DNA from: Bromus sterilis
Taxonomy: Eukaryota; Streptophyta; Magnoliopsida; Poales; Poaceae
DNA length: 64,000 bases
Reading direction: 5' to 3'
Assembly (NCBI GenBank): GCA_950022295.1
Contig: OX465595.1
Location: 222,173,770 to 222,237,769, forward strand
In this document: one piece after another, positions 11,411 to 22,745 of the stretch
Layout: each line of letters starts with the position of its first letter
Position numbering within the stretch: position 1 is the first letter of the stretch
Position numbers and translations under genes: made by a program
Notes under the pieces: generated by a model
What the model was told of the DNA's origin: nothing
The model's database searches: none
What the model saw: the letters and a program-made list of their open reading frames with translations, nothing else

Positions 11411-11770
11411 TAGGCATTTAGTGGCGCATATAGCAAGTCAGTGGTGGCACATTGATGAAATGCGCCACCCCTAAGCTTTTATGGGTGGCGCATCTCCAAA
11501 ATGCGCCACCACTAAGAACCTTATGGGTGGCCCCTAAGCTCTTAGGGGTGGCGCATTCTGGAAATGCGCCACCTATAAGGTTCTTAGGGGTGGAGTATTA
11601 TACCGAATGCGCCACGTATAAGCTCATTCAGGCTGGCCCACTCTTAGGGGTGGCGCACTTGAAAATAATGAGCCACCCCTAAGGTCTTATGGGTGGCGCA
11701 TTATTTTCCAGTGCACCACCCCTAACAGATGGTGGCTCATGCCTTGCTATATGCGCCACTAATAAGCTTT
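11411..11770. repeat. CACTA subterminal repeat array
   Basis: Repeated, alternately oriented copies of a GTGGCGCAT / ATGCGCCAC core, spaced every 20-40 bases and mixed with CTTAGGGGTGG and CTTATGGGTGG. Such subterminal arrays bind the accessory transposase protein in En/Spm elements. The same array type occurs in the short CACTA at 34964-36512. Confidence 0.88.
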
Positions 11771-11797
11771 CCATGTATAGCTATTTCCCTAGTAGTG
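11771..11797 (-). repeat. Terminal inverted repeat of the CACTA element
   Basis: The minus strand begins CACTACTAGGGAAATAGC and continues with TATACATGG. The same terminal sequence ends the short CACTA at 36512. Confidence 0.92.
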
Positions 11798-12199
11798 CAA
11801 AATGTCGAAAGGGAGTGGATCAGTTTGAATTGTACCTGGCTAGTGGTCTGGGGACGAGTCAAGATACGATTCCAAAGAAGACTAAGTGTGAAACTTTAGT
11901 AGATTGAGTTCTCAACTAAATACATACTATGTTTTTTCTCTCTTGTATTCCCATCTCCCACTTCTTGCACGCAAACACCTGGAGTCATTCGAGTCACGGA
12001 CAGCGAGAGCTCTTGCACCTTTATGTTCTTATGTTGCTTGTTTCAATGCTAATATAGACTCTTGCTCGTTATGAATTAAATTGAATTACATGCCTTGCTT
12101 TCCTTAAGTTCTTATATGGTTGGTAGCATGTCACCACAGAAATTATGCTTGTTATCATTTACCTAGTCGAGGACGAGCAGGAATTAAGCTTGGGGATGT
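11798..12199 (+). mobile_element. Athila-type element Y: 3' internal tail and polypurine tract
   Basis: Non-coding. The sequence matches 26645-27059 (shared GTCGAAAGGGAG, GGTCTGGGGACGAGTC, TTTAGTAGATTGAGTT, AGTCACGGACAGCGAGAG). It ends in a purine-rich tract, TTAAGCTTGGGGATGT at 12184-12199, immediately before the LTR start. The left side is cut by the CACTA element. Confidence 0.85.
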
Positions 12200-13761
12200 T
12201 CATACGTCCCAAACGTATCTATAATTTCTTCTTGCTCCATGCATGTTTTGGTTGATATTGAAATGCTTTTGATACACTTTCATACACTTTTGATCATATT
12301 TTGACTAACCTATTAACTCAGTGCACACCAGTGCCAATTCCTGTTTTCTGCTGTCTTTTATTTCAGGTTTTCCCATTACTTAAATTGCCAGAAAAATTCT
12401 TGGAAAAATATATAAGAAATCAGTGAACCGGAAGCTTCCAGACTCCCGAAGGGGGGGCAGGGGGCCCACCAGGATTATAGGCGGCCAGGGGGCGCGACCT
12501 ATGGTGGGGCCGCGCCGGGAGGCCGTCTGCACTCCCTTGTGGCCCCCTGTCTGCCCCCCTTCTCCTATATTTACCTCTCGTCCCGAAACCCTCGAGGATA
12601 GAACCCTTTTTCGTGATCTCGCCTCTGTTCCGCCGCTGCCACGCTTCCAAGATTGGGAGCACCAGAAGACCTCTTCCCGGCACCCTGCCGGAGGGAGGAT
12701 TGACCTCCGGGAACTTCTCCACACCCATGGGCGCTTCCCGGATGAACCGTGAGTAGTCCACCTTGGACCATGGGTCCATGATCAATAGCTATGTTATGTC
12801 ATCTCCCCCTCTTTGTTCTTCACTGATTATAACTTGTGAGCTTCCCTACACGATCAAGGCACATATGTAATTATTTCTGCTGTTGCTATGTTGAGTTTGC
12901 TGGGATCTGATGGATTATGAGATTATGTTCAGATTGTGATGAGTAATATATTTGGTTCTTATCCTTTTATATTTATGTTCTTGAGTAATTCTTGCATATT
13001 CTCCGTTGTTGTTTATTGCTTTGGCCAAGTGGTAGGTTGTAACTCCAAGAGGGAGCGTTATGCATGATTGCGGGTTCATGCCCCCTAATGACTAGCTTGA
13101 GTGACATAAACATGAGTCTAGGGGATGTTCTATTGCCAAAGGGGGAAACAAACGGTGCTTGTAACCGCGGTTGCAAAGATTGTTTACTTTACGCAACGTT
13201 ATTTTAATGCAGTTGTCTATTGCTTTGGGTTTATATTTTGGGTGGGGCTCGCAACTTAATACTAGCGAGATGTTCTAGATAGACATCTCAAGGTGGATGA
13301 TTAGTGACTAGATGCATATGAATTTCGGTCTACTTGTTTCGGAGTACTGCCCATGATTTTGAGCCTCTTCCTTTCTTTTCTAGCATAGTTAGCATTGTGG
13401 TGCATTTTTAATCCTGTCAATTGCCCAACTGTAATTTTTTCACCTCGGATAGTTGTTTATCGTCTTTTGGGAGAGACATCACTAGTGAACTTCATGGGAC
13501 CCCGGTCCATATTTCAACCATTGTTTACACCCTTAATTTATTTCCTACTTTTACTTTACTTTGCATTTATCACTACTATCTACCCTTGCGTTTGACCCTT
13601 TGTAAACAATAAGGCTGGAGAGATTGACAACCTCTATGTACTCGTTGGGAGCAAATTTATCTTTCGATGTGTGCAGGTCCACATCAACTCTCGCGCTATC
13701 AAGACAAATTATAGATTCTTTGTCACCTATTTGTCGCTGTCAGAGTCCTACTGGAGACATA
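12200..13761 (+). repeat. 3' LTR of Athila-type element Y, left part
   Basis: Starts TCATACGTCCCAAACG, where related copies have TGATACGTCCC, so the terminal G is mutated. It matches the reverse complement of 24315-25954 along its length. The Copia element inserted at 13762, and the LTR continues at 22802. Without the insertion the LTR would be about 1.65 kb. GC-rich ORFs around 12420-12750 are open on both strands and are not supported as genes. Confidence 0.87.
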
Positions 13762-15532
13762 TGTTGGGGTTCGCAGCAGAAAACACAAATTTTTCTAACT
13801 AGCGTTCCCATAACCAAAGATCTAGCTAGCCGTATTACTGTAACGGAAAGGAGTGCGGAAATAACATACCTCGGGGTGTAGTCCGTTGCGCGGCAAACGT
13901 TCCCCCAAACGTGGTTGATGTAGCCGATCAAGTTTCACAGCCCCGTGGCTGTGTTGAGCACCCGGATGGGTGTAGTGGCACACGTGTAGCACCTCGTAGT
14001 ACTCGCACACGTAAGAGACTCGATGGCGACCTCCGTTCTCCGATCCAGCGAAGGTGGCGGAAGCAGACCTCCGTACTGAGCTTCGGCAGCACGACAGCCT
14101 CCAATTCTAGCAGAGAAGCCTCAATTCCACTATAGGCTCACACTAGGGAGCCCACCGTGAAAGAGACAAGGGAGGGGAGAAGACCGGAGAAAACGGATCT
14201 CAATTCGGAGTAAATACTAATTTAATCCGATTTATTGTGTATTTGGCTTCATTAAATATGTGCACCATGGCCCTCTTTATATAGGGGTAGGGGAGGGAGT
14301 CAACCCCCCTCCCTTAGCAATGTGGGACTATCCCACATGCTAGGGGGGGGGGCGCCGGCCAAGGGGGGTGAGGGGGCGCCACCCTCATGGGCCCTAGGGC
14401 CCATGGCGCCTCCCCCCCCCCCACTCCCTTTTTTTTCTTTTTTTCCCTTTTATTTCTTCCCCTAATGGGACTTTTTCTCCACTAAGGCCCATTGCACATA
14501 TTAATTAGAAATAAAATGAATTTAATTATTAATTCAATTAATTAATAACTAAAACATAATATTCCATCTCCCGGTGCTCCGGAACACCTTCCGGTTCACT
14601 CCGAACTTGTTCGGTTCAACACGGTACTTCTCCGATGTTGTTTCCTTTATTCTCGGGTTACTCCGATGGTTCCGAAAAGGTCTCCGATTTCATCGAGCCC
14701 TTAAGTGTGTTACCCTATGTTCCGAGAACACTCCAGTCATGACCGAGATGAGGCTACGGTCAATGATCATCAGCGGGACCTGGATGCCCATAATGACCCC
14801 TGTGCATTCCGGATATCAAACACCGATTGGACCTTACGTCGTATAGAATTCCCTTTGTCCGCGATACTGGATTGTTCCGAGATTCGATCAATGACATCCT
14901 ATGTCTGGTTCAACCTCGTTCTGAACTAATCCTCATTCACTCGTTCCCGTGATATTCATTCCCGTGACCTAGTCACACGCTGCAGATTTATGGATGGAAT
15001 CTCACCGAGTGGGCCCCGAGTATCTATCCATTATATGGATTGACAAATCCTGCTCTTGTAACAATACTCCTCAATATATCTCCACGAAATACCCAAGATA
15101 CAACCGTTATGACCCGCATATTTCAGTCAGGTGGTGAGATGTAGGTCAAAGCATCCGGGAAGATAGCAATTATGCACGTACTCACGGTCAAAGGAACGGT
15201 CTACCACGTTCTGTAATTACAACACTGAACCTTCAAAAGATTTGATCATGATGTAATGCTTACTTTGGGTAATGTTCATCACGTCACTTAACCAGTGAGG
15301 TTATCTCATAGTCAAGAGACTTAATTGTCCATGATCGCGAAACCACGACCATCATGTTGACCATGAACTAGTTATCGATGTAGAGGCTAACTAGGAACTC
15401 AGGGGTTTCTATACCACACCCGCATTATTGTTTCACTGACACAGTTCTAGCACGGTATGAAACTGGTTATGAACTTGCTTAGATATATTGGAATAATCAT
15501 ATATTATTTGCCTCTAGAGCATATATCCAACA
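13762..15532 (-). repeat. 3' LTR of the Copia element (1771 bp)
   Basis: On the plus strand it starts TGTTGGGGTTCGCAGCAG and ends CATATATCCAACA. It is highly similar to 20336-22796. The PPT lies immediately to the right, so this is the 3' LTR. Copy-specific differences are mainly single bases and homopolymer lengths around 14340-14430. Confidence 0.95.
14276..14283 (-). promoter_or_regulatory. TATA box of the Copia 3' LTR
   Basis: The minus strand reads CCCCTATATAAAGAGG. The same motif is conserved in the other LTR at 20850-20857. Position and sequence fit a Pol II LTR promoter. Confidence 0.7.
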
Positions 15533-15545
15533 GTCTCCCACTTGC
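15533..15545 (-). other. Polypurine tract of the Copia element
   Basis: The minus strand reads GCAAGTGGGAGAC directly before the TGTTGG start of the 3' LTR. Copia elements of the BARE group have this AGTGGGAGA type of tract. Confidence 0.85.
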
Positions 15546-18530
15546 ACTAGAGTGCTAATAATCTAGCCGCATTTTTCCGATCATAATCATCTTATCACAT
15601 AAGTGTTCATTGATCATGCATGCTCATGGAAGAGGTTTCGTCAACGAACTGCACCAATTCAGATTCGTATGTTTCCTTTGCAACTGGTACAGGTCAAAAG
15701 CTCTTTTGACATACCACTCATTATCATATAGTGTTTGGATATAAGTTTCGCGGGAGAGTGAGACTATTATTTCACAGTATCCTCCAATGATCTCTTGGTT
15801 CAGTCTTTAGAAGACTCATCCATAGTCATATATACTGGGAAATACACTCAACCAGAAGTCCAATACTTCCAACGCTAAACTTTTATCCATACGTCTACTT
15901 TTTAAGTACTATTATGTTTGTAGTGCCGTAAATTTTTCTCACATTTCTTTTATGTCTTTGGTGATGTCTCTAATTCCATATAGACCCATAATATGGCTTG
16001 CAATTGTAATCTTGCATTACATTCAAGTCTATTATCCTTTCTATATTTTAGAGAATAGTCCTCAGTATTCCTCATATACTGAATGCATGGACTTTATTCA
16101 GATTCTGTGTTTTACTCCTAAAGCACATCGGAATCTGTTCTTCTTCCAAGAACTTTTGAGTCATTTCGTTGTTGGATTCACAATGCATGTTATATGGTAG
16201 AATCATATGTCAAGAACATATAAGATAACATGTCCAGTACATGGTGCGTCTCTATTCTTCCATCAAGACATTGCTTGTGATATTTGGATTTCATCCATTA
16301 TATAATTTCTAGCCACAAGAACCTGTATCTTGTCTTAGAAGATTATTCCAACCTTCACTTCGTTTCATTATGCGTATCTTAATCTACTCATATAGATTTC
16401 AACGTGTAATGTGTTGGTATTTCACATAAAAGAAGATTCTTGCAATCTTGTATTTTATTTGCCTTATGCTCTATATATATCATCATGCACATATGTATAT
16501 AAGACGATTCTCTATATACACATTCAATGCATATCCATATATATACATATGAGATCATTCTTCACACATATCAATGCATATATGTTTGAGACAATGATCA
16601 TGCTCCCACTCAAATATATCCATCATATACTCACATATTTTTGGTTCTGCTTTCATCAAGTCATTTTATTGTTCACTATGTCTCACATAATGACAATGCT
16701 TCCAAAGCTCCCACTCATAAAATGCCCTCTCCATTCCAAGTTTCCGGGAAGTCTTCAAAGCTCCCACTCAGTTTCATGAAACTACAAGCCCACTCAATAT
16801 TTTGGTCATCACAAAATCACTTGATCAAATCAAGGTTGAGGGTTTCTGTCTTGAGGTACTATAGTCCATCCTTTTAACGAAATAACCTTCGTCATGCCCA
16901 TTGCAGTTCTCTTTCAAATCCCAAATTTGACTGAGATGCAATTTCAGGCTATGGTCCATCGTAGTGTAAATGAAATATTTTATTGATTAAAGCATTCCTA
17001 CGTTTCCGTAGTCAATCACCATTGAACTTTGGTCATAACCAAATAATGCCTTATGCCCATTACATTCTTCTCAATAACTCTCCAGTTTGTCAAGAATATG
17101 AAATAACCGATTTATTTCACGGGATGTGAGCCATCCTATATGTAACTCAATATTATTTCATTTCTCCTCGTGTTCTAGGCTACCATCATTCCTTTGTGTC
17201 TCAAGCAATGTTATTCTTTATTGTTTTATTAAGAAGACTCATGATTATTGTTCTGTACAGAATGTATTCATGACAACCTTCTAAATTCAACAATGGCTTC
17301 AATTCATATACCAAGATTAATCATCTATGGCATATCCTTCCTTATACAGTGTCATTACAGCGGAACATGCTTCCGTTGCAATACTCAGATATTCTGAAGG
17401 CAAGGTCCAATACCCCGGTCAAAGTTTCCATTATCTCCCATTGGATCCGTGTCGAGAGACTTCTTCTCGCATTACCAATCAAGCAACACACATTTTGCTA
17501 TTCGGGGAGAATATGTAATTTCAATTGCTTGTAGTTTTATTACAAATAAATTCTTTCTTTTAAGAAACCTTATAACACCATCTGTTATGGAGCTATCATG
17601 TCTCGTTAGATTCAGGATGGTTTCCTATTCATGAAGTGGGTGTTTTAACTTAATGAATTAAACAACCTTATTCGACAATAACTATAGTGCTAGGGTAAAG
17701 AACGTTTAGACCATACTACGGTTTAGTATGACTACGAATGGTTTAAGTAGTCTAGCACTTTCAACTTCCATCGTAGTTTGTGGTACAACTTCCACAAGTC
17801 TCCCATTATGTCAATATCAATACTTATCACTTCGGATCGTAGCGTAGTGATATGTATCCTTGTATTCTCACTTCTCATTGTGATTCCTGAATCTCAGTTT
17901 TATGATCTCAATTGAATACAACTTTCAATTAATCATATGAAGTCTTTAATGATAACTCACGTGCCCATTTAGTACATCATTTATGTAGAATGATTGGCAC
18001 AAGTTCTACTTGCTAGAACCTTGTCATGGTTATATTTATTGCAGAGGTTCATAGATCGTGTATCTAATCCATCTCATGCAATCAAGTTATGACTTTCATT
18101 CGATAATGAACTCACAAGTTAATAGATCATACATTTAATGAATTCATCAGTTATGAAGTCACCTCATGCAATCAAATCTTTGACTTGTTATAATCAAGAC
18201 AACTTTATCATTAAACATTGAATATTTCTTGACAATAATAGCAGTATTATAAATGCTTTCTATCATATCATAAATCAATACGTAATCAAAGTATAAGCAC
18301 ACTTTTATTCATAAAGATGGAACAACTGACTTGTCTCATTACATGAATAACTTTGTCTCGCGAGATGCAAGACACACAACTAAGTGTTCATACTATAATG
18401 ATTACATAAGATTTATCTAATACTCTAAGTATCTCCTATGATAGTTGTCTCGGCGGAATCCATGCTGGCCATCAACTGACGTGATATCCATCAATCCTCG
18501 ATTTCACCTCTTCCCGTCCATGCAACGGCA
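15546..18530 (-). other. Copia internal region without recognisable coding sequence
   Basis: About 3 kb, AT-rich. It has only short open frames on either strand and no YVDD, integrase or protease signature that I can find. PPT-like GCTCCCACT words recur on the plus strand at about 16601, 16708 and 16761. A region of ATAT-rich simple sequence lies near 16480-16560. It could be a pol decayed beyond recognition or filler of a large non-autonomous derivative. Confidence 0.6.
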
Positions 18531-18534
18531 GGTC

Positions 18535-18627
18535 CTGTTTTCATAAAACAGAATAAGTATCAGATACTCATTTACTGCAAATGTTGTATAAGGGAGTAAA
18601 CATTTATAAAGTATATCAAGTATATAC
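18535..18627 (-). other. Candidate intron at the 3' end of Copia gag
   Basis: On the minus strand, GAAG precedes GTATAT (donor from 18627), and TTCTGTTTTATGAAAACAG precedes GACC (acceptor ending 18535). The candidate is 93 bases and AT-rich, like a short plant intron. Removing it keeps the frame open for about 14 more codons to a TGA. A small intron at the gag end that yields a gag-only RNA is known for barley BARE1. Here this is an inference from sequence only. Confidence 0.45.
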
Positions 18628-19279
18628 CTTCTCCATCCACAACTTCTGCATCCTCGATAGGAGCAATGTCCGTGGCCAAGAGATCAGTCATGAAGTTCTG
18701 GAGACTCATATTAGCTCCTCTTCCGACATATCTATGAACATAATCACCATAACTCGGAGGGAGTGAGTGCCATAACGTGTTTATTGCAAACTCTTCTGTG
18801 GTGCTTTCGTTCATTGTCCAATATTCATAGTCCTCCACCAGGGTCAGGTACATCTCATGGATTTTGTCCAAGTGATCACCAAGGCTTGTGCGTTCTTCCA
18901 TCTTTGTAGATAGAAACTTTCTTTCTAACTCAAAACTGGCAACTCTGGACTCACGTACGAACATTGTCTTTAGCGTGTCCATCATGTCATATGAGCCAGT
19001 ATCCTGAAACTGTATTCCCAAAACCTCTGACATGCTGAAGATCATGACATTCCTGACTACGGAGCATTTCTGTCGGCGAGCATAATGGTCAAGTATCCCT
19101 TGATCGCCAACATGATCGTCCGGATGTTCTTCCACATGCACTTCTATTGTAAACAAGATGCTTGCTCTCTTGAGAGACGTCCTAAGGCGTAAGTACCAGT
19201 CAGCAAAGTTTGACCCATTTTCTCTAAGTCTTTCACCTTCCATGAAGAAAGATAGTTCACGTTGCTCTAGTGCATTCAT
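18572..19279 (-). CDS. gag: Copia Gag polyprotein (235 residues)
   Basis: Intact frame starting MNALEQRELSFF. It shows the Copia gag pattern (UBN2-type): NFADWYLRLRTSL near residues 24-36, then a YARRQKCSVVRNVMIFSMS segment, FVRESRVASFELERKFLS, and a DHLDKIHEMYLTLVEDYEY segment. The unspliced tail after VDGEG (YLIYFINVYSLIQHL) looks like translated intron. Gag would form the particle that packages the element RNA. No zinc knuckle is visible, and none of the other polyprotein domains follow. The start is chosen as the first ATG after upstream stops. Confidence 0.85.
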   Translation of the reverse strand: MNALEQRELSFFMEGERLRENGSNFADWYLRLRTSLKRASILFTIEVHVEEHPDDHVGDQGILDHYARRQKCSVVRNVMIFSMSEVLGIQFQDTGSYDMMDTLKTMFVRESRVASFELERKFLSTKMEERTSLGDHLDKIHEMYLTLVEDYEYWTMNESTTEEFAINTLWHSLPPSYGDYVHRYVGRGANMSLQNFMTDLLATDIAPIEDAEVVDGEGIYLIYFINVYSLIQHLQ

Positions 19280-20322
19280 TTTCTACAAACATAATTGCAA
19301 GGAACACAATTAAGACTAGTTCACAACAATGAGTTCATATAATCATATTATAAATGAGATCGCACTAAAACAATTCATCCCTAGGAAGTTTTGGTGATTA
19401 CATGATCCAGATTCACTGCCCGACCTCCAATATCACACGGCCAACGTGTCAGTTTCAAAGGTAGACAACAACTTGTGCGATCACATTATCTTATATGTAC
19501 CGTGACTCATGCTCGATCTTTCGATCTCTAGTATTCCGAGGCCATATCTGCATATGCTAGGCTCGCCAAATTAACCTCCATGTTATATGCTGCTCAGCAA
19601 GGCCATATCTTCATATGCCAGGCTAGCCGAACCCAACCTCATGCGAACTCCATTGAATATGTAGGACAACTCCGGTATGTACGGAGCATCAAGCCATATG
19701 GTAGAACCTTCCAGGCGGTTCACACTTCGGTAGAATACTTGTGTTTGGCTTTGTTAAGGTATCCTCTTATCACATGCTACCGTCGTGTATCCTATACTAG
19801 CATGTTTTAAGATGTCTGAGCTATGGCAACACTAAGTCTACAGTGTCTCCATTTTAGTTTGTTTTATGTTGACGATTACTACTTACTAGTAACACATAGC
19901 AAAGCTATCGCTACATCACAAACAAACGAATGATAGCCCCCACTTAGACGATCTAGTTGTATATTGCAAGTTTTACGTGGCTGCTAGGGCTTTCATAGTT
20001 AAACAGGTTTTCACCTACGAGTCAACCACAACGTCAACCATACAATTGTCTCTATTACACCCCGCACGGGGCCCTCCGTTGCAAATGCCACATCCGCTAA
20101 AGTAGAGAGATAGACACCCCCCCAGCCACTTTATACGGTACAAGCCGTATGTCAAGCGTGGAACCAGTCTCGCGTAAGCGTACGCATAAGGTCGGTCGGG
20201 GGCCGCTTCATCAAACAATGCCGCAGATGTGAACAAGTACACGTGGGAGGGTAACAATCATACAATCAACGCCCACATCCCCGATGTGTTCTATCCATAC
20301 AGTAATACTAAGCATAGACCTA
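19280..20322 (-). other. Copia leader between PBS and gag
   Basis: About 1 kb without a supported gene. It would contain packaging and dimerisation signals in an active element; I cannot identify them by eye. Confidence 0.6.
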
Positions 20323-20334
20323 GCTCTGATACCA
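20323..20334 (-). other. Primer-binding site of the Copia element, initiator-Met tRNA
   Basis: The minus strand reads TGGTATCAGAGC, one base downstream of the 5' LTR end CCCCAACA. It sets the element's orientation. Confidence 0.95.
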
Positions 20335-20849
20335 CTGTTGGGGTTCGCAGCAGAAAACACAAATTTTTCTAACTAGCTTTCCCATAACCCAAGATCTAGC
20401 TAGCCGTATTACCGTTACGGAAAGGAGTGCGGAAATAACATACCTCGGGGTGTAGTCCGTTGCGCGGGAAACGTTCCCGCAAACGTGGTTGATGTAGCCG
20501 ATCAAGTTTCACAACCCCCTGGCTGTGTTGAGAACCCGGATGGGTGTAGTGCCACACGTGTAGCACCTCGTAGTACTCACACACGTACGAGACTCGATGA
20601 CGACCTCCGTTCTCCGATCCAGCGAAGGTGGCGGAAGCAGACCTCCGGACGGAGCTTCGGCAGCACGACGGCCTCCGATTCTAGCAGAGAAGCCTCAATT
20701 CCACTATAGGCTCACACTAGGGAGCCCACCGTGAAAGAGACAAGGGAGGGGAGAAGACCTAAGAAAACCGATCTCAATTCGGAGTAAATACTAATTTAAT
20801 CCGATTTATTGTGTATTTCGCTTCATTAAATATGTGCACCATGGCCCTC

Positions 20850-20857
20850 TTTATATA
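20850..20857 (-). promoter_or_regulatory. TATA box of the Copia 5' LTR
   Basis: The minus strand reads CCCCTATATAAAGAGG, identical to the other LTR. It is the probable transcription start signal of the element. Confidence 0.7.
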
Positions 20858-22057
20858 GGGGTAGGGGAGGGAGTCAACCCCCATCCCTTAGCAATGTGGG
20901 ACTATCCCACATGCTAGGGGGGGGCGCCGGCCAAGGGGGGAGAGGGGGCTCCACCCTCATGGGGCCTAGGGCCCATGGCGCCTCACCCCCACTCCCTTTT
21001 TTTCTTTTTCTTTTCCCTTTTATTTCTTCCCCTAATGGGCCTTTTTCTCCACTAAGGCCCATTGCACATATTAATTAGAAATAAAATGATTTTAATTATT
21101 AATTCAATTAATTAATAACTTAAACAAAATATTCCATCTCCCGGTGCTCCGGAACACCTTCCGGTTCACTGCGAACTTGTTCAGTTCAACACGGTACTTC
21201 TCCGATGTTGTTTCCTTTATTCTCTGGTTACTTCGATGGTTCCGAAAAGGTCTCTGATTTCATCGAGCCCTTAAGTGTGTTACCCTACGGTCCGAGAACA
21301 CTCCAGTCATGACCGAGATGAGGCTACGGTCAATGATCATCAGCGGGACCTGGATGCCCATAATGACCCCTATGCATTCCGGATATCAAACACCGATTGG
21401 ACCTTACGCCGTTTAGCATTCCCTTTGTCCGCGATACTGGATTGTTCCGAGATTCGATCAATGACATCCTATGTCTGGTTCAACCTCGTTCTGAACTAAT
21501 CCTCATTCACTCGTTCCCGTGATATTCATCCCCGTGACCTAGTCACACGCTGCAGCTTTATGGATGGAATTTCACCGAGTGGGCCCCGAGTATCTATCCA
21601 TTATATGGATTGACAAATCCCGCTCTTGTAACAATACTCCTCAACATATCTCCACGGAATACCCAAGATACAACCGTTATGACCCGCATATTTCAGTCAG
21701 GTGGTGGGATGTAGGTCAAAGCATCCGGGAAGATAGCAATTATGCACGTACTCACGGTCAAAGGAACGGTCTACCACGTTCTCTAATTACAACACTGAAC
21801 CTTCAAAAGATTTGATCATGCTGTAATGCTTACTTTGGGTAATGTTCATCATGTCACTTAACCAGTGAGGTGATCTAATAGTCAAGAGACTTAATTGTCC
21901 ATGATCGCGAAACCACGACCATCATGTTGATCATGAACTAGTTATCGATGTAGAGGCTAACTAGGAACTCTGGGGGTTTCTATACCACACATGCATCATT
22001 GTTTCACTGACACAGTTCTAGCACGGTATGAAACTGGTTATGAACTTGCTTAGATAT

Positions 22058-22323
22058 TATGACATCCTGGCTTAATAGGAATGATAGACTACTCATATCA
22101 ACAAGGTGCACCTTCTTTTCCGGGAGCCCAGATCCAAAGAACTCCAAAGTTAAGCGTGCTTGGCTTGGAGCGATTTGAGGATGGTTGACCGACCGGGAAG
22201 TTGTTCCCGGGTGCGCACGAGTGAGGACAAAGTGCGCAGGAAAGACTAGTGTTGGTCTGTGGGGACAGTCTAGATCCAGCCAGGTGTACGCCAGGAACCG
22301 GTGGGTGTGGCCAGGGCGTTACA
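22058..22323 (+). repeat. 5' LTR of Cassandra
   Basis: Starts TATGACATCC where the other LTR has TGTGACATCC, so the canonical TG end has become TA. Ends GGGCGTTACA. A handful of other single-base differences from the 3' LTR are visible. Confidence 0.92.
22122..22206 (+). promoter_or_regulatory. 5S rRNA-like region in Cassandra 5' LTR
   Basis: Contains AACTCCAAAGTTAAGCGTGC (box A/intermediate region of 5S rRNA) and a GATGGTTGACCGACCGGGAA copy of box C. The middle part differs from plant 5S rRNA. In 5S genes these boxes bind TFIIIA and drive Pol III transcription. The 5' LTR copy has T in place of the second G of GATGGGTGACC. Confidence 0.88.
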
Positions 22324-22325
22324 AA

Positions 22326-22337
22326 TGTTATCAGAGC
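22326..22337 (+). other. Primer-binding site of Cassandra (one mismatch)
   Basis: Reads TGTTATCAGAGC, differing by one base from the initiator-Met complement TGGTATCAGAGC. It lies two bases after the 5' LTR end. Confidence 0.88.
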
Positions 22338-22466
22338 CGACCCTTGCGTTTATACGGGTGTGTGTGGGTCAGTGCGCGAACATGTGGGACATGTGTCGGC
22401 ACTGGACGCACAGACGTGTGCCAAGAGGGAACGTTCCTGTGGGCCGATGAGGACATCGGTTCCTTT

Positions 22467-22479
22467 GAGTGGGGGTGTA
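22467..22479 (+). other. Polypurine tract of Cassandra
   Basis: GAGTGGGGGTGTA directly before the 3' LTR start TGTGACATCC. Confidence 0.8.
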
Positions 22480-22745
22480 TGTGACATCCTGGCTTAATAG
22501 GAATGATAGACTACTCATATCAACAAGGTGCACCTTCTTTTCCGGGAGCCCAGATCCAAAGAACTCCAAAGTTAAGCGTGCTTGGCTTAGAGCGATTTGA
22601 GGATGGGTGACCGACCGGGAAGTTGTTCCCGGGTGCGCACGAGTGAGGACAAAGTGCGCAGGAAAGACTAGTGTTGGTCTGTGGGCACATTCTAGATCCA
22701 GCCAGGCGTACGCCGGGAACCGGTGGGTGTGGCCGGGGCGTTACA
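22480..22745 (+). repeat. 3' LTR of Cassandra
   Basis: Same length as the 5' LTR. Starts TGTGACATCC and ends GGGCGTTACA, followed by the GATAT duplication. Its 5S-like part is at 22544-22627, with an intact GGATGGGTGACC box. Confidence 0.93.
22544..22627 (+). promoter_or_regulatory. 5S rRNA-like region in Cassandra 3' LTR
   Basis: AACTCCAAAGTTAAGCGTGC and GAGGATGGGTGACCGACCGG match the internal control boxes of plant 5S rRNA. This copy keeps the box C consensus better than the 5' LTR copy. Confidence 0.88.

Larger units (their letters stand above)
9358..11797 (-). mobile_element. CACTA (En/Spm) transposon, 5' part only
   Basis: The right end is the terminal inverted repeat: the minus strand begins CACTACTAGGGAAATAGC at 11797. 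It is preceded inward by an array of GTGGCGCAT/ATGCGCCAC subterminal repeats and a minus-strand TNP2 transposase. The 3-base flank CAA (11798-11800) fits a CACTA target duplication; element X has CAA at the equivalent site near 26646. The left part is cut off by the chromovirus insertion at 9357 and would continue beyond the window. Confidence 0.9.
22058..22745 (+). mobile_element. Cassandra TRIM retrotransposon, complete (688 bp)
   Basis: Two 266 bp LTRs (22058-22323 and 22480-22745) enclose a 156-base internal domain with PBS and PPT and no coding capacity. The insertion is flanked by a perfect GATAT duplication (22053-22057 and 22746-22750) in the U3 of a Copia LTR. Both LTRs contain 5S rRNA-like sequence, the hallmark of the Cassandra family. 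Such elements use enzymes of other retrotransposons. Confidence 0.93.

Noticed and set aside
11411..11770. Inverted-repeat hairpin array as a miRNA or regulatory locus
   Set aside because: The alternating GTGGCGCAT/ATGCGCCAC motifs lie directly next to a CACTA terminus and are repeated in the second CACTA, so they are subterminal repeats.
12420..12785. Open frames of 109-121 codons on both strands
   Set aside because: They sit in the GC-rich part of the Athila Y LTR; the same region in elements X and Z has broken frames.
22122..22206. A genuine 5S rRNA gene
   Set aside because: The match is limited to the box A and box C parts, the centre is divergent, and the sequence occurs in both LTRs of a TRIM with PBS and PPT.
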